From positions 1 through 64,000 of the forward strand of contig JAODUP010000911.1 of the NCBI GenBank assembly GCA_025642065.1: 64,000 bases of DNA, read 5' to 3'. Numbering within the stretch: the first letter of the stretch is position 1; every line of letters starts with the position of its first letter. Origin of the DNA: Paralvinella palmiformis. Lineage: Eukaryota > Annelida > Polychaeta > Terebellida > Alvinellidae. Under the pieces are notes generated by a model that was not told the origin of the DNA, ran no database searches, and worked only from the letters and a program-made list of their open reading frames with translations. Made by a program: the position numbers and the translations under genes. Positions 48,625-60,321 of the stretch are shown one piece after another.

Positions 48625-49425
48625 TTTCATTAGGCTGGTCGACAGTCGCCTCGTGTACACCTTATTACATACTTTCCTAGTTAATATGACTGCTCGGTTT
48701 GAATTAACTAATAAGTAGCTTCCATATTATATTAAGTAGCTAATAGAAGGAATGTATTCGTCGCCTTGATTGAGTGCGGTCTCCTGTTCTAGCTAATTCT
48801 TGGGTACCAAAATAATCCTATGGATAACTATGATTCATGACAAGAATTCGGGTTTTGGTTAGTAGACGTTTTCTTTGTTTGTTGTATTTAAGGCCATTGA
48901 CAATATTTCCTTAGAATGTGAGTTGGTCATGACGAGCCTTAACGAAGAACACTTCACTTCAATTTTCTACAGTAAAATGTTAATTAATGTTAGTGTTGTT
49001 GGTACTTTGAATACCATCAAATAGTAGTGTATTGCACCATGGTTACCATATTATCAAACTGATATTTCGCCAAATGACTTAAAATGAAGACAATGTTATA
49101 ATAATCAAGTACTAAGCTGCATCTAGAAAAGTCCAACATTTAAACGAGTTACTTGCTTCTCCTACTTGTAAGGTGTCAAATATTATACCTTATATGATTA
49201 GGTACATATGTTGTATGTCTGTCCGTCTATCTGTATAACTAAGCAGTTCATTCTGGAAATCTATGTTGAAATATGTTTGTTTCTCTCTTATTGAATTAGT
49301 TTGTTTTAATTAATATAGAAAAATAAGCATTGGCCATAAAGCCACGTAATTATTTAATTATACAATTATGTTTTGAAATGTTGTCGTATTGCGTAAAACA
49401 TAGACATGTACTGCTGAATAAAATT
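48625..49425. other. No recognisable gene
   Basis: Nothing seen. Confidence 0.45.
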
Positions 49426-49427
49426 AC

Positions 49428-49436
49428 TATATATTA

Positions 49437-49485
<49 letters not shown>
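49428..49485. repeat. (TA)n with ATTATA junctions
   Basis: TA run flanked on both sides by ATATTATATA-type sequence. Confidence 0.95.
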
Positions 49486-49486
<1 letters not shown>

Positions 49487-49489
49487 AAA

Positions 49490-50740
49490 TGATTAATAAA
49501 TTTAAGTCAGCATTTTAAGAAATATCAATACAAATAGAATGTAATATTTCGCTTCATTTGAGATTCATCAGATTTGTTATTCGAGGCTCCCCCCTCCTAA
49601 TCTGAAATGTTATATTAATTAACGATATCGAGGTATGAAGCTAATCATCACCCAAACAACTGTCCATCTTCTTTTCAGATATTCCCTATCAACAAATGTA
49701 CCGATGCTTAGAAAATGGCTGTGATACTGTTAAGTGTTAAAAACGTTGACTATTTGTGGTAGAGGTGATAGCTGTTGCTTCTTGTACTAGTGTTCACTGA
49801 ACAATGATACACGTGTGTTATCGCAGTTATCGGCATACACACAATACATTTTATTTTGAAAGTCATTGAATTATTTGTTTTAAAAGTAAATGATATTCCG
49901 TTAACTTATAATTGTCAGACTTATAATCAATATCCATGCACTTATGGTTTTAAATGAGCTTCCGGTAAAAATGTTTCGTTAATTATAATGATTTTACAGG
50001 TTTAATCATATGTATTCTTTCTAAAAGCAATATAACCACATATTTAGCTAACACAAATATGTTCCTTTGTTCGTCAAGTCTAGATCTGAAATTATTTTAA
50101 ATGTATCTATGGAATATGGGATGAACCGTGATTTTGAATATGTATGTCTTGGTCCAACATATAACGGTATGCAAGGTCAAGTTACCACTTCCATTATTGC
50201 GAATATGTATTACCTCATTAGAGTCCTATACTCAGCTGCTACACACTTTACCTCAAAGCTAATAAGTGATACACTGGCTGAAAGGGCGACAAGCCATCAT
50301 TTCTTAGATAGAGCGAGTGATATCGTGCATTGATCTCAAAAAGAAGTCCTGGGAGGTAATTGCTCCGAGCACGTTAATTCCTACATCACAGCATAAAAAA
50401 TGCAGAATCATCGACAGGGTTCGCTGTCATGTGGAGTTTGCGTGATGGGTGCCATTTTTTCGGGATTTATCCAAGTTTAATAAGTGCTAGGTGAGATACG
50501 ATGCTCTTTAGCTCTCACCGTTTGATTTGATCAACTAAGGTTCGTAGTCTGATGTCAACTGACAGACTTCAATATTCACAATATATAGATAAATCCCTAC
50601 CCCAATACATAATAAGGCTATCTATCTATAGGTTAGCATAGTAAAATATTGAGTTCAATTAAGTGCGCATAAATTCGAATATAAGGAACTCTCAAGAGCT
50701 AATTAATTTGACACTGCTTATATTTATATAACAGAAACAA
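49490..50740. other. No supported gene; 88-codon frame at 50067-50333
   Basis: The plus frame 50067-50336 reads M-E-Y-G-M-N-R-D-F-E-Y-V-C-L-G-P-T-Y-N-G and ends R-A-S-D-I-V-H-stop. It looks moderately coding-like but has no motif I can name and no clear splice sites. It may be an exon or element fragment. Confidence 0.3.
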
Positions 50741-50745
50741 CAAGA

Positions 50746-50890
50746 ACAACAACTACTACTACTACTATTACTACTACTACTATTACTATTACTATTACTA
50801 CTACTACTACTCTTACTACTACTCCTACAACTATCATTACTACTACTATTACGACTACTACTACTACTACAACTACTAGTAGTAGTACAA
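50746..50890. repeat. (ACT)n imperfect trinucleotide repeat
   Basis: ACT units mixed with ATT and CTC variants, ending ACTAGTAGTAGT. Confidence 0.95.
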
Positions 50891-50894
50891 ATAC

Positions 50895-51470
50895 TGATTT
50901 AGTAGAGCACCCTATCTAGCAAGAACCGTTCAAAGTTGCCAAACTATAATAATAATCAATATTTTTATATGAAAGCAATCTTGAACAGATGTATTTACAG
51001 AACAGATTTAAACATTTCAAGAGACGACGCATTAATATCCACAACCAATCTATTCCACAACGTGGGGTCAACAATAACATTAGGTCAGACATCATATTCC
51101 TTAACATACTCGTTGAGCCAAAAATTTAAGGTACATGATATTGTTTAAGTTGTGATTATTGTCATCATCCATATTCACAGTTAGAACAAGGATGCAACAT
51201 GGTTGGAAGCCTTTCAGGACAACGGAAGACCGCAACACAGGAGCAGAGCAATAACTTGGCTAAACGTTTACACATAATTATAAGCAGGATAATCTAAGAA
51301 GCGACACTAGGATGAGACATATGACTAGAACCGATCCTCCAGCACAGCCACAAATTGATGGACCGTAAGCAGAGATCAATATCCCAACTTTATTATTATG
51401 TTTTATCATAGAGCATAAATATGTTTTTTTTAAAAGTAGAGTTGGATATTGAAGTCCCAATTAGATTATA
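50895..51470. other. No recognisable gene
   Basis: Two small overlapping frames on opposite strands (50916-51148); nothing recognised. Confidence 0.4.
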
Positions 51471-51473
51471 CTG

Positions 51474-52000
51474 GCTACTCAAATATCAGATAATAATACG
51501 ATTATCATAATTCCACACAATTTTGGATATTCATAGTATCACTTAATACCAGTGATTCATATTATCAGATCATGCTGGTCACTCATAGTTCCAGATAATA
51601 TTATGTACTTATAATACAAGATCATATTGAATGCTCATATTATTAGATAATACCAGAAAGTATTAGATACTCATAATACCAGATACCATGGGACACCCAC
51701 ATTACTAGATAATATTGAATGCCCAGAATACTAGATACTATTTGATATTATCATATAATAGTGGACTCAAAAATAACTGAACAATTCCAGAAAGTATTAA
51801 ATACCCATAATCCTAGCTAACATGTGACACTCATAATACCAATTGATATTAAATATTAAAATTCCAGATAATATTAGATACTCATAGTACAAGATAAATG
51901 GATACTCACAATACCAGATGGTTTTGCATACTCATTATACCAGATAATATTGTAAACTCATAATGTCAGATAATAGTCGATTATAATATTATTAGATAAT
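51474..52000. repeat. 26-bp degenerate satellite, about 20 copies
   Basis: Unit approximately ACTCATAATACCAGATAATA followed by TTAGAT. The last four units are exactly 26 bp each; earlier ones are more diverged. It stops just before the NADAR fossil. Confidence 0.88.
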
Positions 52001-52034
52001 ATAAATATAATTCGTAATATAAAAACATCACCAA

Positions 52035-52387
52035 CCTTAAATAGTATTGACCCTATCCAAACCCTTCCATCATAATACATCATTTGCTTGTGGATCTATG
52101 CATGGCAGGCCGATCCCACTTTTCTTGTCAGCTCTGTCACACTCAGCCGATAGACGTGTCCCTCTTGCCTTGATTCTGGTTTTTAAGTCTGGATTTTGGA
52201 GAAAGATGACTGTCACTGCTCGGATCATCTCTTCTTTCGAGCGTTTATTATGCCAGATGTTGGTGTTCACTTTCAGTGAGTCACCAATTTGTGCAACATG
52301 ACCATCACCAGCTAGTGTAGCCTTTGCATATTTGTAGTTCTGGTCAATACTGCTGTAGATTATCCCAGGCCTATATACTGGGTAGTC
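52035..52387 (-). pseudogene. NADAR (DUF1768, YbiA-like) N-glycosidase domain fossil
   Basis: On the minus strand an open frame runs from 52387 to a stop at 52070-52072. It reads I-Y-S-S-I-D-Q-N-Y-K-Y-A-K-A-T-L-A-G-D-G, like the YxSxEQxYQYxKAxxxGD opening of NADAR. Then come W-H-N-K-R and M-I-R-A-V-T-V-I-F-L-Q-N-P-D-L (usual: W-x3-R ... M-x2-A-L-x2-K-F-x-Q-N-P-x-L), G-T-R-L-S-A-E-C-D, and G-I-G-L, where the usual preceding Trp is Ser. After the stop the same frame continues W-K-G-L-D-R-V, the remnant of the W-x-G-x-N-x-L-G end. Known NADAR proteins are N-glycosidases acting on riboflavin intermediates (YbiA) or on ADP-ribosylated substrates. The Glu-to-Asp change, the lost Trp and the stop suggest a dead copy. 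Base composition is GC-richer than the flanks, so it may be recent or carried by an element. Confidence 0.6.
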
Positions 52388-52900
52388 TCATAGTATACAA
52401 GTGACTAAATGGTGGTAGCTTACCGGTATACCAAACGTGCCGATCTATCCTTTTCGTTGATATATCCGAAATATCGAATGGTATGGTTTGTAGCATATCC
52501 ACGTAATATTGTTCTCCACTATAATGTGTTTATCGTGGACAAGTGCAACTTCATGTTCGATTCTTTGTATTATTTCATAATCGCAGAAGAATATTTAGTT
52601 TTTGTTCGATTTCCTTCGGAAACTCTTGGCTGGTATAGATGGTTGTATATCGTTTGTTTAAGCTTGGACTTCAGAACTCGCTCATTAGGAGAAGCATTCT
52701 TTTTTTAAATTAACAATTAAGTCTCTGGCTGTTTTATTCTTCTAAAAGGGTGACATTCTGTGATAACGGAGTATACCAATATTATTCGAGTCTCCGTTAG
52801 GCTCATTAAAGAGCTTATCAAGAGCTTGTCACTTGTTTTTTATCTTATTTTTTATTTTTCATCGATACCGGTTAATATGAGGTTTCGCCTCATATTATTG
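52388..52900. other. Unassigned stretch with a 99-codon plus frame (52409-52708)
   Basis: The plus frame 52409-52708 is rich in aromatic and hydrophobic residues and resembles no family I know. It may be decayed sequence upstream of the LINE end that becomes readable at about 52905. Confidence 0.3.
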
Positions 52901-52904
52901 AACT

Positions 52905-53190
52905 ACGTATTAAGAATCCTGTCGGGGGGTTTTCTCTTGAAAATTTTAAATCCTCTCTAAAAAGACAACTGCTCAAGGTTGCTTGCACAGGTAAATATTA
53001 ATTATCTTTTAAATCTTGTATCGGGTTTCTGCAGATATATATTATTTGGGGTATTATTATATTACATATTATTGATACAGCCCCTTTGAATGGCTCCAGC
53101 TAGTAAGAGCGCTTTATTAATTATACACTATTATTTTTATTTTTATTTTTATTATTATTATTATTATTATTATTGTTGTTGTTGTTTATT
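52905..53190 (+). mobile_element. LINE C-terminal end and 3' tail with (ATT)n
   Basis: The reading I-E-L-R-I-K-N-P-V, then (after a frame change at a GGGGGG run) S-L-E-N-F-K-S-S-L-K-R-Q-L-L-K-V-A-C-T-G (52936-52990), is the usual last segment of CR1-like RT proteins. The 3' tail that follows (TTTGAATGGCTCCAGCTAGT, GCGCTTTATTAATTATACAC) matches 4004-4145 and ends in ATT and GTT repeats. It is heavily 5'-truncated. Confidence 0.75.
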
Positions 53191-53194
53191 TCGT

Positions 53195-54930
53195 CAGATA
53201 TCTGCTTTAATGTGCCAATCACCATGTTATTTAATCAATCTTTGACATGTTTCTTAGTTATTACCCGTTTTGGCATTTCTTCATCATCCGAATTTGTAGA
53301 CTTAGCTGTCGATCGTTGCGTGTAATTGAAAAACAATTCTCATTTTTAATTTATGGTTATCGTAGTATATGCAACTAATCCAATAAATTTATTAATGATC
53401 AAATCGCCGCTCACACGTTACTTTGTTTATTTATAAACTGTGAAAGTACAATTCGGCAAATGCCGGTTAGCCAATGTTCACTACTCGGTGTTCGAGGTCC
53501 GTGTAAATCGTGGCCAATGAATGTTAGATCGAGACTGGCTCACTTTAGCTTCGAAATCTAATTTGAAATTTACAAAATAATTGAGTCCATCATTTTCCTA
53601 GATGTAGTCCGAATATCCGTTAAATTTTAAATATTATTCAGTGCACATTCATATAGATGTATAAATGGGACAAGCTTTGGTGCAGTAATAATCCATATTT
53701 GAGAGGACTGTGGAGGAAATTAATCCAATTGCCATCACCACTCTGCCATTCAAATCAATCATGTCGCATATCAGGTACGGTATATATATATATATATATC
53801 AAACGATGCTCAGTATTCCCATGCTAGTTTGTGTATTTAAGAATGTTTCATTATAATTTAATTGTTAACCAATAGTTAATTTATTTAATAATAAACAATA
53901 TAAAGCCATTAATGATTCTGGTCAATAGATGCTGATAAAGGCTTAAATATATTTGTTCTGTAATACAAGAGGTCTTAGCTGTTTCGCTATGGATTACAGA
54001 ACATTTGCTATAAACCGAAAATCTCGTTACTATGCCTTAATTTATCAATAATCCACGTGTCTGAAAACAAAATCAATTTTTCAAAAGATTAATTATCATT
54101 ATTGCAAAGAAAAATATTATCCTGTTGAAGAAATGCGTCTCTTAACAGGATTGTGAAATCAGGTGTTAACGTCGGCTTCTGATAACGCAGAACTGAATGC
54201 ACCCTTCAAGCGAAATAGATACGATGTTTAAGAAGCTAAACGCTACTACTGGGTAATGAGGAGGTTTTTAATTCGCTGACACACATCTTGTTGACTTTAT
54301 TTTTCAGAAACGAGACTATTTATCTATACAAGTGCAAGCTAAGAAATGAACAAACTGATTGCAATTTGGATCAGAAGAATTATAAATTAAATAATCTGAA
54401 GATTTGAATAAAACACTATTATATTTATTATTCCCCTCAAAATTGTAATCAAAATTGTTTTTAAAGGTATCGAAAATATACGAGAAAGACGAGGAGAATA
54501 CAAACTCCAGATGAATGATACTTTAGTAACCAACTGTTAATGAATTATATTAATCAGTAAAACTTTCATCATATAATAATGATTAGTTATAATTAAGCTA
54601 ACACTGTCAATACTCACAGTATAAATTGTTTTAAATAATAAATCATTGGCTAAGAGATATCATGATATCTCTCTGATTCCATTCTACCGTATTAATTGTA
54701 TGATATACACCGACTGCACTGACCTAATATGAGGCGAATGGACATAGAGGATGAACTAATCAATTCTAAACCATTATAGTATTACAAGGTACGTTAGCTT
54801 GCATTACATTATTTACACTTGTATATAATTGTAAAGGAAAATCAAATAAGCCTTTTCATACATTATTATTACGTTTAAAAGTTATTTATACAGCCACAGC
54901 GTATCACGAGAATACAGAGTGTTATTTAGG
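53195..54930. other. No recognisable gene
   Basis: AT-rich; a short (TA)n lies at 53781-53800. Confidence 0.45.
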
Positions 54931-54934
54931 GCAT

Positions 54935-55100
54935 TCAACAGCGAAGGGATGAAAGTACTGGGTTGAAAACCATCTGAGCAGGGTTCAAATCCAACTCGTA
55001 CATGCCACTGTGGTTCGTTGTTCTAGATTATGGCCCCTCAGCGGTATGTCCTACGTGTGGACTTTGCTGTGGTTATACAATGAACTCACTAACTCCCTCA
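54935..55100 (+). mobile_element. tRNA-derived SINE, second type, with B box
   Basis: AGCGAAGGGATGAAAGTACT (A-box-like) is followed 30-40 bp later by a perfect B box GGTTCAAATCC (54982-54992) and CAACTCGTACATGCCACTGT. The copy ends in GAACTCACTAACTCCCTC, a decayed (ACTC)n-like tail. The body differs from the SINE at 46135. Confidence 0.6.
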
Positions 55101-55104
55101 TAGT

Positions 55105-56560
55105 ATAATTGTTTATTTATAAGAACCAGTATCTTTGTAATCACTTGTATATTATTCCTGAATATTATCTTTGATCAGAATATGCAATACCTTTATATTA
55201 TTTGTATATAAACCATTTCAAAATAAACAACCTAGTTGTCTGTAAATTCTTTTTGGACGTCAATATCAAACCAGATTTATTATCAATGTTTATCAACTAC
55301 TTAGCATTTTTGAAGAGTAGAGTTCAATATTAATGTGCAGAGCGTATATGTTCTGTTTCATGAAATGTTAATGATTTACCACAGTTTAAATAGTGCTGCT
55401 CTACATGTATATTATGTTTGTCTTATATGTATAGGCACGGGATATTTGCGTTATATTTATAGTGCCACTAATATTGAAATAGATTGTTTTAGATAGAAAG
55501 ACGAATACGGCTCCATCAAATTACATTAATATGAAAAGAAACATTTATATGGTAGATAGCATTTCATAGGGACGCTTATTTGTCTAAATATTCAAAGATA
55601 TATTTAACTTAAAAGCATTACGTACCAAAATCAGATCGGAAATCTGACATTCTTCTCTGTGATTGAGTTACATCGTACATCAAATAAAATATAAAACATC
55701 ACATTAACAGATTAGTATCATAAAATAATTATATAGTTGGCTAATTCTCAAACGACAATCATACTTAATAAGAATAAATTATTAATAACGCGGTCTTTGC
55801 CAATGTTTTTCTTTAAACAACATCGTTTATTCATTTCGAATCTAGCTTGCGCCAACATAGAATGGTTACTAGGGACTCTTCATTATAATTTTCCAATATA
55901 AATATAATGTTCTTATCAAAATACGTACTACCGCAATTTAAAATAATAAAACGTTATTTATCAGCTGAAATATAAATTTTTGAAATACTAATATTTATCT
56001 CTTTATATCACTCATAAAAAACGTGAAGAAACAAAACATAATAGCTTCAATGCACACAATTGTACACTATGCTGAAGTTGCCAAGGAATTACTTATTTGT
56101 GTTTCCAAGACAACCAAAACATATATTTTACAATATCCAGTTGCAGTAGATTCTAAGTCCCGAAATAGTTATTCACATTTATTTTTATTACAATTATTCA
56201 GATATAAATAAGTGTGTGAAAGTCGCATGGAAACCGATTTCAAGTGATTACGTTTTATTAGGTTTACGGTGCCATCGGTATTCCCTGTATATATGAATGT
56301 ATATATATATCTGTGTTTCTATATTTACATGTCATATAATACGCAGTTTATTAACATACAAATATATGCCGTTATGACAACAAAATCTAGAGAAGATAAC
56401 AATATGTCACCGTGGAGTCAGCCACTAGGATAACCACAGTACGTGTAGACGACATACTCTGTGATCCGCAGCAGCTCATGCCGTGACAAATAACCGATCA
56501 ATGGCTGTCTTTGGGAGCTAAGCTCTGTGCCACGGTGGACGTTTTCTGTATTCTCAGCGA
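55105..56560. other. Intergenic, no recognisable gene
   Basis: AT-rich. The frame 56023-56211 has no motif. The final 150 bp become GC-richer toward the gene at 56826. Confidence 0.45.
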
Positions 56561-56564
56561 CGGG

Positions 56565-56572
56565 CTATATAA
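56565..56572 (+). promoter_or_regulatory. Possible TATA box upstream of the right gene
   Basis: CTATATAA in a locally GC-richer setting, 261 bp before the ATG at 56826. A 5' UTR of about 230 nt would follow, possibly split by an intron (a GAG-GTATGT donor-like site lies near 56750). This is only position and sequence; no initiator was verified. Confidence 0.3.
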
Positions 56573-56825
56573 CGCTGTGATATTTAGGAGGAAATCACCG
56601 ATTCTCTAAGGAAGCCCATTGGGTACAGTTGTAGTTGATAGCCTATATTGGTGATAATAACACAGTCAGGATATTACGGCTAAATACGAATATTATGAAA
56701 TATTGTATTATTTATTAATCAAATAAAAACAGTTAGTTAATTACCTAGAGGTATGTGTGGTGTGATGATTCTATTTGGAACGTATAGCGGAACCAATATT
56801 AGGATAATGTTATTAATTGTGTAAA

Positions 56826-57635
56826 ATGGCATCAAGATATGCAATTTATTTGGTGATTTTAATGGGATATACCTGCTTGACAGATGCAACAAATATACTG
56901 GTAAGACTTGTTTTAATACCTTATTTAGAGGCTACATATTTATTAGAATAATTTATTGTTAGTGGTACTTCATACAAAAGTCTCCTTTATATCAAGTATT
57001 GCTTTTAAACAATAAACAATATAGTTTTCTATTATTAGGGTATATCTCAAACTCGTCAAAATGAGATACCTTCTCGGCGACGATTTATATGCAAAGATAA
57101 AGAAACTATATCGTCCCATGGCATAGAAGCTAAATACCTACAACGTCGTCAGCAAGTCCCAATATTTAATGTTATCAAATGTGCTAATGAGAAGATTACT
57201 ACTTTGAAATCATATGACAAAAGGGATAATGTACTCAGTAAAGGAATCCGGGATGATGAACAAATTAATACATCTGCTAGAAAGGGTCGACCGAGATATC
57301 GACGACATAAACATTCAAAGAGAAACAAAGACACGAACATAACTAATAAACAGAAACATCTTGAAACAAAACGGCGAGATGGATATAGATTCTCTAAGGA
57401 TACAAATTATGTAGGAGCAATCCCACACGAAGATGAGACATGTACAGTGATCACCCACTTCCTGTCCAATGGCACAAGTCTGAAATACATTCGTCAAAAG
57501 GCCAAAGAATTAATTTGCGAAAAAGGAGAATTATATCGAAAGTTTCATGCGCTGGAACATCTGGGAAATGTCGACTTTAAACATGAAAGTCACAGGGCTA
57601 GGACGATGATCAAATGTGGTTTTACTGATGATTAA
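56826..57635 (+). CDS. Unrecognised secreted, prohormone-like cysteine protein, two exons, 223 aa
   Basis: Exons 56826-56900 and 57039-57635 join in phase 0; the stop is TAA. The ATG context (AAAATGG) is good. Residues 1-21 form a signal peptide (M-A-S-R-Y-A-I-Y-L-V-I-L-M-G-Y-T-C..., likely cut after T-D-A), so the product should enter the secretory pathway. Residues 26-100 carry cysteines at 43 and 73. Residues 104-145 are very basic with several dibasic sites (R-Y-R-R, S-K-R-N, T-K-R-R). The C-terminal domain (about 150-223) has cysteines at 160, 185 and 218 and a sequon N-G-T at 169; another sequon (N-I-T) is at 125. Residues 160-200 are homologous to the gene at 1-446. If the basic sites are cleaved, a cysteine-bearing peptide of about 85 residues would be released; this is inference. 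No family known to me matches; a hormone, cytokine-like or defence role are all open. Confidence 0.78.
56901..57038 (+). other. 138-bp GT-AG intron of the right gene
   Basis: Donor CTG|GTAAGA, acceptor TTTTCTATTATTAG|GGT. It separates the signal-peptide exon from the rest. Reading is phase 0, and the downstream exon is open for 198 codons. Confidence 0.75.
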
Positions 57636-57796
57636 TGTTATGTTTCGTTTTACTCTCCTATGTATTATCATTATTGATATGAACAATATAACACATCAAT
57701 TGTATAAAATATTTAGATTAAGCGTATGACAAAAACAACTCCTATTGTGTTAATCTATATATTAGTAATACAAGCCAATGCACAGTGTTGTTTTTA

Positions 57797-57802
57797 ATTA
57801 AA
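57797..57802 (+). promoter_or_regulatory. Possible polyadenylation signal ATTAAA
   Basis: ATTAAA, the commonest variant signal, about 160 bp after the stop codon of the right gene. Not verified by transcript data. Confidence 0.25.
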
Positions 57803-57804
57803 AG

Positions 57805-58486
57805 CCCGTAGTCATTATTCATACATTTGCCTATAGAGTGCTGAAAGTTTGCTCCAATCATTTTAACCCTGCTGTATCTCTCACTGGGGGATGTCTGGCC
57901 TTGTTACCTTATCCGTTTGTTATGGGGTTTGATCAACCTCAATGCATAAATGCTAATTTCTGATACATTGCTAGTTTCTTAATCAATATGTACAGACAAA
58001 AATCTGTTCTCCAATTTTAATTTAACTTTATGTTAATTTTCCTTCCTGTGGATCGATTAATTATGCTGTTTCGTTTAATACATGTTTTATTGCGATTCCT
58101 TAGTGACTTGCACAGGTCTAATATATCATTGGTGACTCAATGCTATTTCTGATAAACTTATCACCATTACAGCTATCAGTAATATGCTGGTTCGTCTTAC
58201 TGATGCCTCTAATTAGAAAGTGTTTTAGTCATTCATAAGGCATCACTTTGGCAAGTTTCAGTTATCTAATTTCACTTCTATTTGTTAATCCGCGTCAAAC
58301 CGAGTTATTGTCCTCGGCTACTGGCTTTTTAGGGATTTGGCGTCCTTAGAGTAGGTCAAACACGAGTTATAACACGTACACGAATATGAGGAAAATCACT
58401 TAGCTCAAACGATATTTCATCCATAACTGACCCTAAATCGTCTTATTTTTCTTGCTTTAGAGTTTATATGAACTGACTAAATAATG

Positions 58487-58488
<2 letters not shown>
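57805..58488. other. No recognisable gene
   Basis: Slightly GC-richer than average; nothing recognised. Confidence 0.4.

Positions 58489-58489
<1 letters not shown>

Positions 58490-58566
<77 letters not shown>
58490..58566. repeat. (TA)n microsatellite
   Basis: Pure TA run of about 77 bp. Confidence 0.98.
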
Positions 58567-58569
<3 letters not shown>

Positions 58570-59276
58570 CTTTCATATTTAAGTATATACTGACAAATTA
58601 TTTATTATTTATTTATAACAGAATACAGTTATTAGATTTTATAATTGTTCATCACAAATTATCTCAAGCTGATGGACTGTAATGTGAATCTCTTTGATTA
58701 CCTTTATTTAGAGAGCCATACGTAAATAAGGTCTTTCTCTATTTCTGTTAACTGAAGGATAGAATAACTAATTTATATTCATGTTATCTGGTATCGATTC
58801 ATTATGATTATCGCCCACATCGGACGACAAACGACGACCAATTACTGAGACGTTTCTACATGTTAAAGTATGTTTATATGATGTCAGTTCTATGTATAAA
58901 ATAATTTTTCTCTTCGGGCAATCTACCAAAATATTGTGTTAGCGATATATAGGCAGGTAAACGGTGTGGCTATATTTCTATTAAAACTCGCCTTTCAATT
59001 TGATATTTATATCTTGTGTTGGTATTATGAAGGTCACCCAGATTTTCTTATGAAGATTATAAGGATGTGGCAAATGATCGAAAAGAAGTGGCCAGCCTAT
59101 TGCTACTCCACGTTTGTCACAATACACTTTTATAAATGATGACAGAGTTGGCAAAATGAGTTAGCAAACCATATAAAAAGACTAATCAAATACTGGATTG
59201 GCCTACTTTGTTCAGTACTATTATTACAATATATATTTTCATTAATTCAGAAAAGGGTTTACATAGTCTTATCATC
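58570..59276. other. No recognisable gene
   Basis: The frame at 58936-59139 has no motif. Confidence 0.4.
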
Positions 59277-59277
59277 C

Positions 59278-59475
59278 GCCATGGTGGAGGAGGGGGGCCT
59301 TCGACAACGTAATGGTTACACAGTGCTTTAATCATCCAGGTTGTCTGTTTAAATAAGACTCATAGCTATACTTGAGGGATTTCCCTAGGCAGCTATTTCC
59401 CAGTAATATATTTTAGGTGGGACCAGTGTGGCGGTTAACCAAACCACTCACTCACTCATCCACTCAATCAGTCAC
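59278..59475 (+). mobile_element. Decayed tRNA-derived SINE with (ACTC)n tail
   Basis: The segment GGTTACACAGTGCTTTAATC, a degenerate B-box position (CTGTTTAAATAAGACTCAT), GGCAGCTATTTCCCAGTAAT and GGGACCAGTGTGGCGGTTAA ends in CACTCACTCACTC. The layout (tRNA-like head, short body, ACTC tail) fits a SINE. No second full copy is in the window. Confidence 0.5.
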
Positions 59476-59479
59476 AAAT

Positions 59480-59764
59480 CGGCCATTACTGTTATCGGAT
59501 ACTAATAACATTCCATAAAACAAGCAAATGTGGACAAAATTATCAAACTGAGAAATATTAAATTTCACGGTAATTAATTATTACGAAATAACAATTGTTT
59601 GATTTGGTTATATTACCAATTTGGCCTTTCGTTAAATGAAGAAATAGTTCATCTTAGCAACGTCCACGTTGTGTTTGATTTAGTGAAATGAATGCTCCAT
59701 TGAGATGGATAACTTTGTTTTATTCTGTATTGGGAGTTTTTGATTTATTTAGGTAACTTTATAA
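59480..59764. other. No recognisable gene
   Basis: Nothing seen. Confidence 0.4.
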
Positions 59765-59768
59765 AATA

Positions 59769-59829
59769 CGATAGCCATATATACGATAGCCATATATACG
59801 ATAGCCATATATACGATAGCCCATATACA
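59769..59829. repeat. 15-bp tandem repeat, 4 copies
   Basis: ACGATAGCCATATAT repeated about four times, the last with one extra C. Confidence 0.95.
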
Positions 59830-60260
59830 AATAAGAAATAAGAAATGTGAATAAATTGTAAAATTACAAATCATAAACCATTTTATCAGTGTAGAACAGT
59901 TAACTCATAATGAATACATTGAGCGCATGTTGAACTTAGGCATTTAATAACCAGGAACTTTATATTAGAATGCGATCCACTAAATGTTATCCTACTTCGA
60001 TCTGTTAAAATGTTGCTCGCACTTTCACAAAGGTTCATCAACGCATAACTAACTTACGCCTACATTCTTAAATAATAGCAAATGTGTTGAAATTGCACTA
60101 TATGTAAGAAGTGGCATAATCTGTTTTCTTCTTCAGTATAGTCAGTGCTAATGATATTTGTAAATCTTTAATTATGTTGGACAGTACATATAAACACATA
60201 CATACACATACATAGACCTACCTAGACATAGTAGAAGTATGTTGGCGTATGATAGTGCGT
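59830..60260. other. No recognisable gene
   Basis: Nothing seen. Confidence 0.4.
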
Positions 60261-60273
60261 ATTTACATATAGG

Positions 60274-60321
<48 letters not shown>

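Noticed and set aside
48533..48718. Ser-Gln-Ser-Val repeat protein
   Set aside because: Translation of the (CAGT)n array.
51474..52000. CRISPR-like spaced repeat
   Set aside because: Degenerate contiguous 26-bp units, not conserved repeats with unique spacers.
52047..52301. 84-codon plus-strand frame
   Set aside because: It is the antisense shadow of the NADAR-like frame, which carries the recognisable motifs.
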